Origin: Streptomyces coelicoflavus
GTDB lineage: Bacteria; Actinomycetota; Actinomycetes; Streptomycetales; Streptomycetaceae
Length of the DNA stretch: 64,000 nt
Assembly: GCF_003112555.1 (NCBI RefSeq)
Contig: NZ_BEWB01000009.1
Coordinates: 186,001-250,000, forward strand
Direction of reading: 5' to 3'
Made by a program: the position numbers and the translations under genes. Below, piece after piece: positions 36,259 through 44,163 of the stretch (the first letter of the stretch is position 1; every line of letters starts with the position of its first letter). The notes beneath the pieces were generated by a model that had not been told where the DNA came from, did no database searches, and was given only the letters and a program-made list of their open reading frames with translations.

Positions 36259-37098
36259 TTACGCGGTCTGGTGGTCGGTGGAGCGGCTCGCTTCGGCCCA
36301 GGTCTCGGCCTCGGCCAGGCGAGCCTTTTCCGCGCTGACAGCGATTTCCAGGGCGTCGCTGCCGAGCAGGAGCCGGCGCGGGGGCTCGGGCGCGTCCACG
36401 GCGGCGATGACCGCCCGGGCCATTCGGGCGGGGTCGCCGGGCTCGTTGCCGCTGTAGGCCGCAAACTGCTCCAGCCATGCGCCGACCGACTGCTGATAGT
36501 CAGGAGCGATGGGTCCGGACGGCTTCGCGGCGCCGGCGGCCCAGCCGGTGCGGATACCACCCGGCTCCACGATGATCACCTTGATGCCGAAAGGGGCCAC
36601 CTCGTTCGCCAGCACCTCGGAGAAGCCCTCGACTCCGAACTTTGCTGTCTGGTAGGCGCTGAGCCCGGGCGTGCCGCCGACCCGGCCGCCGATGGACGAG
36701 ATCTGCACGAAGTGCCCGGACCGCTGGCCACGCAGTACGGGCAGGGCAGCCCGGGTCACGTTGATCACACCGAACAGGTTCGCCTCGACCTGTGCCCGGA
36801 ACTCGTCCTCCGGGAAGTCCTCGATCGAACCGCTGGTGGCGTAACCCGCATTGTTCACAACGACGTCCACGGTGCCGAATCGCTCGACTGCGGCCGCCAC
36901 CACGCCCCGAGCCTCGGACCGCGACGTGACATCCAGCGCCACGGTCTCCAGCCGCTCCGGATACGTCGCCTTCAGATCAGCCAGAGCCTCCGGCCTGCGG
37001 GACGTCGCGACGACTCGGTCACCGTCCTCAAGAGCCTGAAGAACCAGGGCCCTGCCCAGCCCCTGGGAACCACCGGTGATCAATCAAGTCCGTGACAT
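36259..37098 (-). pseudogene. Short-chain dehydrogenase with a nonsense codon at position 5
   Basis: The natural start is the ATG at 37098 behind GAGGAG, reading M-S-R-T-stop-LITGGSQGLGRA. The TGA at 37084-37086 stands where this family has Trp (TGG), so a single G to A change explains it. After it the SDR is complete to residue 279: the LITGGSQGLGR cofactor loop, VVVNNAGY, Ser of ISSIGG, and Y-x3-K in SAYQTAKFG. Rescue from the TTG right after the TGA is conceivable but would lack a spaced ribosome-binding site and lose the first strand residues. I treat it as a recent pseudogene. Confidence 0.75.
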
Positions 37099-37173
37099 GG
37101 CGTGCTCCTCATCATCTCGCCGTCTCTTGCCGCCCTTCAGGGTGCAATCCCAATGTAGCTGTTTCATCGTTAA

Positions 37174-37193
37174 CTGCAACATGAATGTTGCAG
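37174..37193. promoter_or_regulatory. 20-base palindromic operator of the TetR at 37267
   Basis: CTGCAACAT at 37174-37182 and ATGTTGCAG at 37185-37193 are perfect reverse complements around GA. Symmetry extends imperfectly outward (TCATCGTTAA against TAAATAGATGA). It lies between the SDR pseudogene and the divergent TetR gene, so it is probably the TetR operator. The region is markedly A/T-richer than its surroundings. Confidence 0.75.
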
Positions 37194-37266
37194 TAAATAG
37201 ATGAGATGCATCGCACGATCGGATGATGGTGCTGCAATCACCACTGCTGGATAGAATCGCCGGACC

Positions 37267-37812
37267 ATGAGAGCCGATGCCGCACGCAACCTGTCCTCCG
37301 TTCTCCGCACCGGGGCCCGCCTCCTGGCGGAGGATCCGAGCACGTCGATGGCGGCCATCGCCGCTGCGGCAGGCGTCGACCGCACCACCGTTCATCGCCG
37401 CTTCGCGAATCGTGAGGCGCTGCTGCGCGCCGTCTTCCAGGCCAAACTCGACTCGGCCGAGCGGGTGTTGGACGAGGCGCGGCTGACCGAGGCCCCGGTG
37501 CCGGTCGCTCTCCACCGCTATCTGGAAGGGATCGTCCCGGTCAGCCGCGAGTGGCCTGTCGACACGCGCCGCATGATGCAGAAGGACCCCGAAGCCAGCG
37601 CTCGCCGTGAAACGCAGAGTGCGCGCCTGAGTACCTTCATCCAGCGCGCTTGCGATGAGGGCTACCTGCGCGCCGATATCGATGCGGCCTGGGCACGCGC
37701 GGTCCTCGACGCACTCGTCGACAGCATCGCCCACCGCTTCCCGGCAGTGGACCCCCCGCAGGCGGCCGACCTCGTCGCGGACGCCTTCCTGCGCGGCCTC
37801 GGCGCGACCTGA
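37267..37812 (+). CDS. TetR family transcriptional regulator
   Basis: A 181-residue regulator. The N-terminal HTH is at about residues 25-48 (TSMAAIAAAAGVDRTTVHRRFANREALL), followed by a helical ligand-binding domain. It is divergent from the SDR pseudogene and aldehyde dehydrogenase, with a 20-base palindrome between them, so it probably represses that pair and itself. The ligand is unknown. Confidence 0.9.
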   Translation: MRADAARNLSSVLRTGARLLAEDPSTSMAAIAAAAGVDRTTVHRRFANREALLRAVFQAKLDSAERVLDEARLTEAPVPVALHRYLEGIVPVSREWPVDTRRMMQKDPEASARRETQSARLSTFIQRACDEGYLRADIDAAWARAVLDALVDSIAHRFPAVDPPQAADLVADAFLRGLGAT

Positions 37813-37858
37813 CCCTGCGGGTGAGCCGGTCGCCGGCGCCCCAGACCCGCGCCCTTGA

Positions 37859-38419
37859 TCAGCCTGCTTCGGTCAGGGCCGCGTGGGCAGCGGCGAGGAT
37901 CTCTTCGGAGAGCGGGGAGCCGTTGGTGGCCCGGGACAGGACCAGCGCTCCGAACAGGGTGCAGAGGCGGACGATGCCGTCCTGGTCGTCGGTCGCGAGG
38001 AAATCGGCGAAGTCGGCCACCCCCTCGGTATAGACGCGACGGGCCTCACGTCCCCCGCCCTCGCGCGCGACGTCGGATGCCAGGGCTGCGACCGGACAGC
38101 CGTCCGCCGGGCCGTCGCGGTGCTCGACGGAGAGGTAGGTGCCGATCAGCACCTGCTGGGCGACGTCCCGCCGCCCTTCATATCGCTCAAGTCCCTCGGC
38201 GTAGCGCCCGGCGAGCTCGGCGAAGGCGTGGGCGGTCGCCTCGTCGACGAGCGCCTCCTTGGATGCGAACTGCTTGTAGAACGCGCCGTGGGTCAGACCG
38301 GCTGCCTTCATCAGGTCGGCGACGCTGACCTGCGTGCCCTGCTCCCGGAACAGCCGGGAGGCGGTGTCCACCACACGCCTGCGGTTCTCCTCCGCCTGTG
38401 CATGCGATACGCGACCCAT
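37859..38419 (-). CDS. TetR family transcriptional regulator
   Basis: A 186-residue regulator starting at the ATG at 38419 behind GGGAGG; a GTG six bases further upstream is too close to that site. The HTH is at about 30-52 (VSVADLMKAAGLTHGAFYKQFASKEAL). The C-terminal domain contains DGCPVAALASDVAREGG, typical of the TetR group that senses small electrophiles or quinone-like compounds. It is divergent from the SDR at 38534 with a palindrome between them. Confidence 0.9.
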   Translation of the reverse strand: MGRVSHAQAEENRRRVVDTASRLFREQGTQVSVADLMKAAGLTHGAFYKQFASKEALVDEATAHAFAELAGRYAEGLERYEGRRDVAQQVLIGTYLSVEHRDGPADGCPVAALASDVAREGGGREARRVYTEGVADFADFLATDDQDGIVRLCTLFGALVLSRATNGSPLSEEILAAAHAALTEAG

Positions 38420-38467
38420 GACCACCTCCCGTTTGGATGTCGACTGGCATCTATTGTAGACCCGTGT

Positions 38468-38489
38468 TTAGATTGCCTTCATAATCTAA
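38468..38489. promoter_or_regulatory. Candidate TetR operator between divergent TetR and SDR genes
   Basis: TTAGATT at 38468-38474 and AATCTAA at 38483-38489 are perfect reverse complements around an eight-base spacer. It lies 45 bases upstream of the SDR start and 49 bases upstream of the TetR start, a good position for joint control. Confidence 0.65.
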
Positions 38490-38533
38490 TTCGCTGCGGG
38501 TGCCAACAGTGCCCGCCAGGACCAGGAGTGGGC

Positions 38534-39226
38534 ATGGAACTGAAGAACACGGTCGCGGTCGTCACCGGCGCCAACCGGGGGCTCGGGCGACACCTGGCAG
38601 CCCAGCTCGTCGAGCGCGGCGCGAAGGTCTACGCGGCTGCCCGACGCCCCGAGACGGTCGATGTGCCGGGCGTCGTCCCGCTGCGGCTGGACATCACGGA
38701 CGAGGCGTCGATACGGAAGGCCGCCCGCGTGGCGTCCGACGCGACACTGCTGATCAACAACGCGGGCATCTCCACCGGCGCGACGCTGGTCGGAGGCGGC
38801 CTGGACGAGATACGTCACGAGATGGAGACCAACTTCTACGGGCCGCTCGTCGCGACCCGCGCCTTCGCCCCCGTCATCGAGGGCAACGGCGGCGGCGCCG
38901 TACTCAACGTCCTGTCCGCCCTCTCCTGGTTCCACCCGGCCGGCCTCGGCTCCTACGCGGCCTCCAAGGCCGCCGCCTGGGCGCTGAGCGACGCGACCCG
39001 TGAGGAGCTGGCGCCGCGCGGGATCTCCGTCTCGGCGCTGCATGTCGGTTACATGGACACCGACATGGCCGCCGCCGTGCCCGCCGATCAGAAGGTCGCC
39101 GCCGCCGACGTCGCGGCCCAGGCCCTGGACGGGATCGAGACCGGTCTGCCCGAGATCCTCGCCGACGAGACCAGCCGGTACGTCAAGCAGAGCCTGTCCG
39201 CGGCACCCCAGCCGACCGCGGGCTGA
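38534..39226 (+). CDS. Short-chain dehydrogenase/reductase
   Basis: A 230-residue SDR starting at the ATG behind CAGGAG. The cofactor loop is VVTGANRGLGRHLA (about 10-23), and NNAG is present. The catalytic Ser is in VLSALSW and the Tyr/Lys pair in GSYAASKAA. It is complete and probably active on a small carbonyl or alcohol. It is divergent from the TetR gene, which likely represses it. A truncated aldo/keto reductase follows directly, so the original unit was probably SDR-AKR. Confidence 0.92.
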   Translation: MELKNTVAVVTGANRGLGRHLAAQLVERGAKVYAAARRPETVDVPGVVPLRLDITDEASIRKAARVASDATLLINNAGISTGATLVGGGLDEIRHEMETNFYGPLVATRAFAPVIEGNGGGAVLNVLSALSWFHPAGLGSYAASKAAAWALSDATREELAPRGISVSALHVGYMDTDMAAAVPADQKVAAADVAAQALDGIETGLPEILADETSRYVKQSLSAAPQPTAG

Positions 39227-39287
39227 CGCTCACCCCTCCACCCCAACGCGACCGCCTTCCCGCCCCTCGTGCAAGGCATCTCCCGCG

Positions 39288-39350
39288 TTGCACGACTTTC
39301 GGACATCGACCGGACTGCGCGTGTCCGAGTACGCGCTCGGCACCCGGACG
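39288..39350 (+). pseudogene. Aldo/keto reductase N-terminal remnant
   Basis: The translation LHDFRTSTGLRVSEYALGT matches the opening strand of aldo/keto reductases (RTG-L-x-VSEYALGT form). After about 20 residues the match stops. It lies about 60 bases after the SDR in the same direction. Short, so the call rests on one motif. Confidence 0.5.
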
Positions 39351-39649
39351 AAGACGCCCTGCTCAACACGCGGCGTCGTCCATGAACTCCAACCACTCAC
39401 GCACCGTACGCACGTAGCAGGCCACGATCTCGGTGATGGGCATCCGTTCGCCGGCAGCTCGCAGGCCCAGCTGAACGAGGTCCTGCGGCGGGCCGCGGCC
39501 TATCTGTCGCAAGCGCATCTGCCAGGCCCGCACGCCCCTGCGGGAGGCGGCCGGCCGGGCGTCCGGCGCGGCGGCCTCGAGCATGATCGACCGCCTGGTC
39601 CGCAACGCCGACGTCGCTCTCGCCGACCTGCGGGTCGGGCTCCGGCAGG
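39351..39649. other. Unassigned fragment region
   Basis: About 300 bases between the AKR remnant and the GH20 remnant. Plus-strand frames give helical-looking pieces (LNEVLRRAAAYLSQAH, then SSMIDRLVRNADVALADLRVG in another frame) and the minus strand gives ITEIVACYVRTVREWLEFMDDA. None has a ribosome-binding site or a family I recognise. It is probably more gene debris. Confidence 0.4.
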
Positions 39650-40176
39650 CGGGCAGTACCGGCGGGCGCCGTGCGGTCCTCGCGCAGCAGTTGCAGGACG
39701 GTGCGGGTGCCGTGGAAGACACCCGTGGAGGTGGCACCGGTGACGGTGAGCCGGTCACCGGACTCCAGCTGTACCCCTCGGTCCCCGGGTTCCACTGCCC
39801 GGACGTGTCCTGGCGCAGCATGATGTCGCCGGGTCCTCCGTAGCCGCCCCCTGCGCTCAGCACCACCGGCGTCCTTCCGGTGACCCCACGCGGTTCGTCC
39901 GCGAACCTGCGGGCGTCCGCCCTGGTCCGGCGGTCGGCGTCGTCCAGCACGATGCGCGCGTGCCGGCCGAGCCGGAACTCTCCGGGCGCCGCCTGCCAGT
40001 CCCGCAGCGCGGGCAGCACCTGCGGGGCCGCCGCGGCGGCGGAGGTCTCCTGCGGCGACTGAGCGACGGCGGGCGACACGGGGAGCGGGGTGGCCGCGAG
40101 GCCGAGCACCGCCCCGATCGGCCCGGCCGCTCCCCGACGTCCTCAGGGGCGGTCCGAGAGCCCTTATTCCGAACAT
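39650..40176 (-). pseudogene. GH20 beta-N-acetylhexosaminidase N-terminal fragment
   Basis: The fragment has a signal-peptide-like start (LGLAATPLPVSPAVAQS), then the GH20 N-terminal domain (LPALRDWQAAPGEFRLG, ARRFADEP). A one-base deletion near 39771 moves the frame; after it the sequence continues SGDRLTVTGATSTGVFHGTR and TVLQLLREDRTAPAGTAR, which is typical. The match then stops, so the catalytic barrel is missing. Another shift near 40110 separates the signal from possible upstream codons. The family cleaves terminal GlcNAc or GalNAc from glycans. Confidence 0.75.
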
Positions 40177-40305
40177 GTCCGTCTCTCCTGCGTCTCGTCA
40201 CTCCAGTGGTGGGGCGCGCCCCGTGCTCACGGGTACGCGCCGTGGGCCGCTCCGCCCCACGCCGGTGGGGCGGAGCGGGTCGTACCTGCCGGAACAGGCC
40301 GGTCG

Positions 40306-40524
40306 TCACCGGCCACGTGCGCCGGCGTCACCGACCAGATCCCGGTATCCCGGGGAGGTGTTCTGACCTGCGGGGACGCCGCCGAATACGGTGCCCTGGT
40401 TCACGAGTTCGACCGAGTCGGGTCCGGCGCCGGACTGCTCGGCGGTGACCGCCAGTGCGATGGTGTTCGTGCCCCGTGCCCTGAGGAATCCGCTGGGGAC
40501 GACGAACTCGTTCTGCGGCCCGAC
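40306..40524 (-). pseudogene. GH35 beta-galactosidase C-terminal fragment
   Basis: About 70 codons reading NEFVVPSGFLRARGTNTIAL, then AVTAEQSGAGPDSVELVNQG and VFGGVPAGQNTSPGYRDL. This is the end of the last jelly-roll domain of bacterial GH35 beta-galactosidases. It has no start and is cut on its 5' side at about 40520, exactly where the opposite-strand GH2 fragment begins, so the two pieces were joined by a rearrangement. Confidence 0.7.
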
Positions 40525-41621
40525 CCTGGCCGGCGGCGTCCTCGCCACCTTCGCCGCGGGCGGCAAGGCGGCCGCCGCACCGGCCGCCGTCCAGGCCTAC
40601 GATCCGCCCGCCAAGCGCACCCGGCTGGATCTCAACTCCGGCTGGAGGTTCCACAAGGGTGATGCCCCGGCGCCGAAGCGCCCGGCTTCGACGACGGCGC
40701 GTGGAGCGCCACCAGCGTGCCGCACACCTGGAACGCCGAGGACGGCGCGGACGGCGGCGACGACTACTACCGGGGTGTCGGCTGGTACCGCAAACACGTC
40801 ACGGTGCCCGCGGACCTCTCGGGGAAGATGCTGTTCCTCCATTTCGCAGGGGCCAACCAGGTCGCCGACGTCTGGATCAACGGCACTCATGTCGGCCAGC
40901 ACCGGGGTGGATACTCGCGCTTCCGGTTCGGCGTCACCAACATCCTCGTACCGGGCCAGGACAACGTCCTGGCGGTCAAGGTGACCAACGCCCATGCCCC
41001 GGACATCGCCCCCTGGACATGGACTACACCTTCCAGGGCGGCATCTACCGCAACGTCAGCCTCCACGCGGTCGACAAGCTCGCCGTGCGGATGCTCGACT
41101 ACGCCGGCCCCGGCGTCTACCAGCGTCAGCGGAACGTCACGGCCTCGTCGGCCACCGTCGACGTCACCGCCAGGATCTTCAACAACCACGGCTCCAGCCG
41201 CTCCGTGCTGGTCCGCGCCGTGGTCAACGACGCCGACGGAAACGTCGTGGCCGACCGCAGCAGCACGCCGCGCACGGTCAGCGCGAACAGCGGAATCGAC
41301 GTCGTGCAGACGCTCACCATCACCACTCCGCGTCTGTGGAACGGGCTGACCGACCCTCACCTGTACAAGACCAGTGTCGAGATCCGGGACGCGGCGGCCG
41401 GAGCGGTCACGGACGTGGTCACCGAGCCGCTCGGCCTGCGCGCCTTCGGTCTCGACCCCGACACCGGCTTCTCGCTCAACGGCAAGCACCTGAGCCTGCA
41501 CGGCGTCAACCTGCACCAGGACCGCATGGGCGACGGCTGGGCGATCAGCAACGCCGATTACGAGCAGGACTTCGCTCTGATCAGGGAGATCGGTGCCTCG
41601 GCGGTGCGGATGGCGCACTAG
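40521..41621 (+). pseudogene. GH2 glycoside hydrolase fragment, frameshifted and truncated
   Basis: It begins inside a signal peptide (LAGGVLATFAAGG) and reads RTRLDLNSGWRFHKGDAP, then one G is missing near 40670. The next frame continues SVPHTWNAEDGADGGDDYYR and GGYSRFRFGVTNILVPGQDN; one C is missing near 41013. The third frame continues MDYTFQGGIYRNVSLHAVD to IREIGASAVRMAH and a stop. The GH2 sugar-binding and Ig-like domains are present, but the catalytic barrel is lost because the sequence runs into the integrase remnant. Both shifts are in short G or C runs, so assembly error is possible for those, but not for the truncations. Confidence 0.85.
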
Positions 41622-42099
41622 GCGTCCCGCAGAATCGCCTTCAGGATGCGGAATATGTTGACCTGATTCCCTCGACCGACACCGTCCGCCTCCAATGCAT
41701 CCAGAAACGCTCCACCACGAGCGGCGTGACGGTATTGAGCTTCCGCGAACCCAGGCGCGGGAAGATGTGCACGTTGAGGGAGCTGCCAACGTGTTGGCCC
41801 GTGGGGTACTGGGTCATCTTCCGCTGCCGGGACCGCCACTCCTGCGCATACTCCGCCACCGTCTTCTGCCCCAGCTCGCGACGCGCCTCTGCCACAGACG
41901 GCGCCGTGCGCTTCTTCTCCGTATAGATCTGCGTCAGGCGCTCGATCGCATCGTCCTGCGTGCCGAAGCCGCCCTCCTCGGACTGCTTTCCCAGCCCGTT
42001 GCCGACACGGATCGTGTACGGATGCAGGCACGGGGACGGCCGGGCACAGACGCAGTCCTTGGCGAACGGCCCCATCCCCCGGACGAGCTGACGAGCCAA
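41618..42099 (-). pseudogene. Tyrosine recombinase (integrase) N-terminal fragment
   Basis: About 160 codons of an actinobacterial phage/ICE integrase. The N-terminal part has CARPSPCLHPYTIRVGNGLG and the arm-binding region; the SAM-like core-binding domain has KTVAEYAQEWRSRQRK, LNVHIFPRLGSRKLN and LVVERF. A one-base deletion near 41704 shifts the frame; the other frame continues LDALEADGVGRGNQVNIFRI then LKAILRDA. The catalytic domain with the Arg-His-Arg-Tyr residues is gone, cut at the GH2 fragment. A TTG near 42099 is a possible start. It lies 160 bases from the right panD repeat, the usual place for an integrase gene next to its attachment site. Confidence 0.85.
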
Positions 42100-42162
42100 G
42101 AGACGCAACCTCCGAACGAGAGCCGGACATTCGCGTCCAGACCCCGCCACGGCGGCGGTCAG

Positions 42163-42210
42163 GTCAGCAAGTCAGGACGCCCCCGCGTCCGATGCTGACC
42201 ATTTGCTGAC
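42163..42210. repeat. Inverted repeat between integrase and attachment repeat
   Basis: GTCAGCAA at 42163-42170 and TTGCTGAC at 42203-42210 are reverse complements, with a further TGCTGACC between. Position between the integrase start and the panD-derived repeat suits integrase arm sites, though promoter control is equally possible. Confidence 0.5.
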
Positions 42211-42258
42211 CCGAGTGGCTCCAACATGCCCCTGACCTGCGCAAATTTCCAGATAGTA

Positions 42259-42365
42259 GATCTTGGACTTGAACATGGTGCGCAGCACTTTGGACTCCCG
42301 GGAAGACGGCTCCCTGCCTGCTTTCTGCAGGTCAAGGGCTTCTTTCACACCCTACAACGAGGCCC
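42259..42365. repeat. Right copy of panD 5'-end direct repeat (displaced panD start)
   Basis: Reading on the minus strand, the copy gives the panD opening LRTMFKSKI and then leaves the family (YYLE). A ribosome-binding-site-like stretch and leader equivalent to that of panD follow to about 42365. It is in the same orientation as the copy at 33889, with the 17-base core GATCTTGGACTTGAACA identical. It is best read as the panD 5' end cut off when an element inserted. Confidence 0.75.
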
Positions 42366-42410
42366 GTGTCCGGGCGGCTGTCCTGCGAGAGGCTTCGGTC
42401 CGGACGGGAG

Positions 42411-43910
42411 TCAGATGCGAAGGCGCTCGACCGGAAGTCGAGCCACGCGACGCCATGGGGCAACTGCCCCAGGCCCCCAGGCCCCCATGTCCCGCCTCGC
42501 CCGCACCACGCGTGCAGCGAGGGCAGCAAGTCTTCCCTCATGCAGTTGCAGACGCACGGAGCGACAGATGGGTGAAGCCGCTGACTGCTCCGCCGGGCCT
42601 GCGGACCGCCCGCCCCACCGGTCGCAGGTGCGGCAACCGGCCGGCAAGGGTCCAGAGGGCGATCTCTCCCGCCAGCCGGGAAACAATGAGATCTCAAGTC
42701 CCATGGCACCGTCAGCGGTGAGGTGACCGGGCTGGGAACTCCGTGCGAGGTCGAAGCGGGCGGGATCGGGAAACCGGCGGGGATCGCGGTGAGCCGCGGC
42801 GAGCATCACCAGAACGCGGCTGTGAGGCGGCAGGGAGTGACCTGCCACCTCGGCCTGCTCGGAGGCAATGCGCAGGACGAACTGGCGTGGAGGATCAAAG
42901 CGCAGGATCTCGTTGACCGCCTTGGTCGTGAGGTGCGGGGCTGTTCTGAGTGTCTTCCATTGGTCAGGGCGCGCCGCGAGTGCGGCTGTCGCGTTGCCGA
43001 TCAGGCAGACCGCGGTCTCCAGGCCGGAGGTGATCAGAGTCCTACAGACTGCGGCGATCTCTTCCAGACCCAACTTGTCGGAGGCCATGCCTGACCGCCC
43101 CGGGTTCGTCGCCGGCGTCTCCTGACGGCCGTACCGTTGTACGTGTTCGATCAGTCTGGTCACGTCATTCCCTGTGTCGTTTCCGCCTCGGGGAGCGGTC
43201 AGTCGGCTGATCAGGTCGCCTCCAGGACTCTGCCGCCGCTCACTTTCCGATGGGATCACCAGGGCTGCCAGGTCCTCGTGCGCATCCTTGACTGCTTCCG
43301 TCCGGACCGCTGAGGGCGTCGCGTGGACGGGGCGACCGAGGACGTCACACATGTCAGCGAAGTGCTCCGAGGCGGCTGATGGAACACCGAGCATCTCACT
43401 GAGGCATGCCACAACCAGTGGAAAGGCGAAGTCGTCCACAAGGTCTATGGAGTCGGCATCAGCGTGCCGGCGAAGCAGGTCATGAGCGGCGGTGTCGATT
43501 CGGGTGGCGGACCGATGCAGAGCTGGGTGCAGCAACGGCCCGGCGATGGCGTACGCCTCGTCGGATCGCTTCGCCGATGACCAGCGTCCCTCAGTGCGAG
43601 TCGGCTCCGAACGCGCGGGCGCGCACGTGGCCGCGGGGCGGGTGGGTGACTCGCAGGTCGAGAAGCGTGGGTCCTGAAGGACTTGGCGACAGCCGTCGTA
43701 CGAGAGGACGGCGAACAGTCCCGTGCGGCTGCGGTGGACCGGCCCCTGAACACGCATCTGCTCGTACAACGCATAGGCGTCACCCCGGAAGTCCGGCGCG
43801 ATGAGCTTGGCTACAGGGTCACCGGTGCGGGCCAGAAGCCTCGTCCTCATGCTGTGCAGCCCGAGGGTGCCGGCGCAAGACGGCTCGACGTCGTTGGGGC
43901 GGTTGTTCAT
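42411..43910 (-). pseudogene. Cytochrome P450 lacking its heme-binding end
   Basis: From the ATG at 43910, behind GAGGGGA, about 396 codons match bacterial P450s: FRGDAYALYEQMRVQGPVHR, an I-helix with ITSGLETAV (the acidic-Thr pair as E-T), the E-x-x-R motif in NEILRFDPPRQF, and DPRRFPDPARFDLARS. At GHLT, about base 42720, the family match stops. Instead of the FGxGxHxCxG heme loop, about 100 unrelated residues run to the stop. Without the thiolate Cys it cannot bind heme normally. The break is next to the right end of the panD-inserted element. An operator-like sequence shared with the TetR at 47828 lies about 200 bases upstream. Confidence 0.82.
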
Positions 43911-44110
43911 GGTCTTCCCCTCAGCAAGCGACTTCAGGCAGGGCGCTGGACACGGCTGACATCCGCGGGCGTCTGGAGCTACGGGGTCGTCGTGGATACG
44001 AGTTCTGCCAGGTTGGCGGCAGGGCCTGAGCGACACGTTCCGCAGGGGTGCGGTGGTGGGAGTGATCAGGACGGTGTGACGCCGCGGCTCGCGTTGCTAC
44101 TCACCACCTG

Positions 44111-44146
44111 AGTCAACGGTATCCCATGTGAGACGTGAACGTTTCA
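44111..44146. promoter_or_regulatory. Operator-like motif shared with the TetR/MFS promoter
   Basis: AGTCAACGGTATCCCATGTG, then a palindrome-like core TGAGACGTGAACGTTTCA at 44129-44146 (arms TGAGACGT and ACGTTTCA, one mismatch). About 29 of 36 bases match 48381-48416 in front of the TetR gene. It lies upstream of the P450 gene in the same relative orientation. Confidence 0.65.
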
Positions 44147-44163
44147 AGCGAACCGTAAACGAC

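Noticed and set aside
40670..41013. Frameshifts in the GH2 fragment as proof of decay
   Set aside because: Both are one-base losses in short G or C runs and could be assembly errors; only the truncations at both ends are used as evidence.
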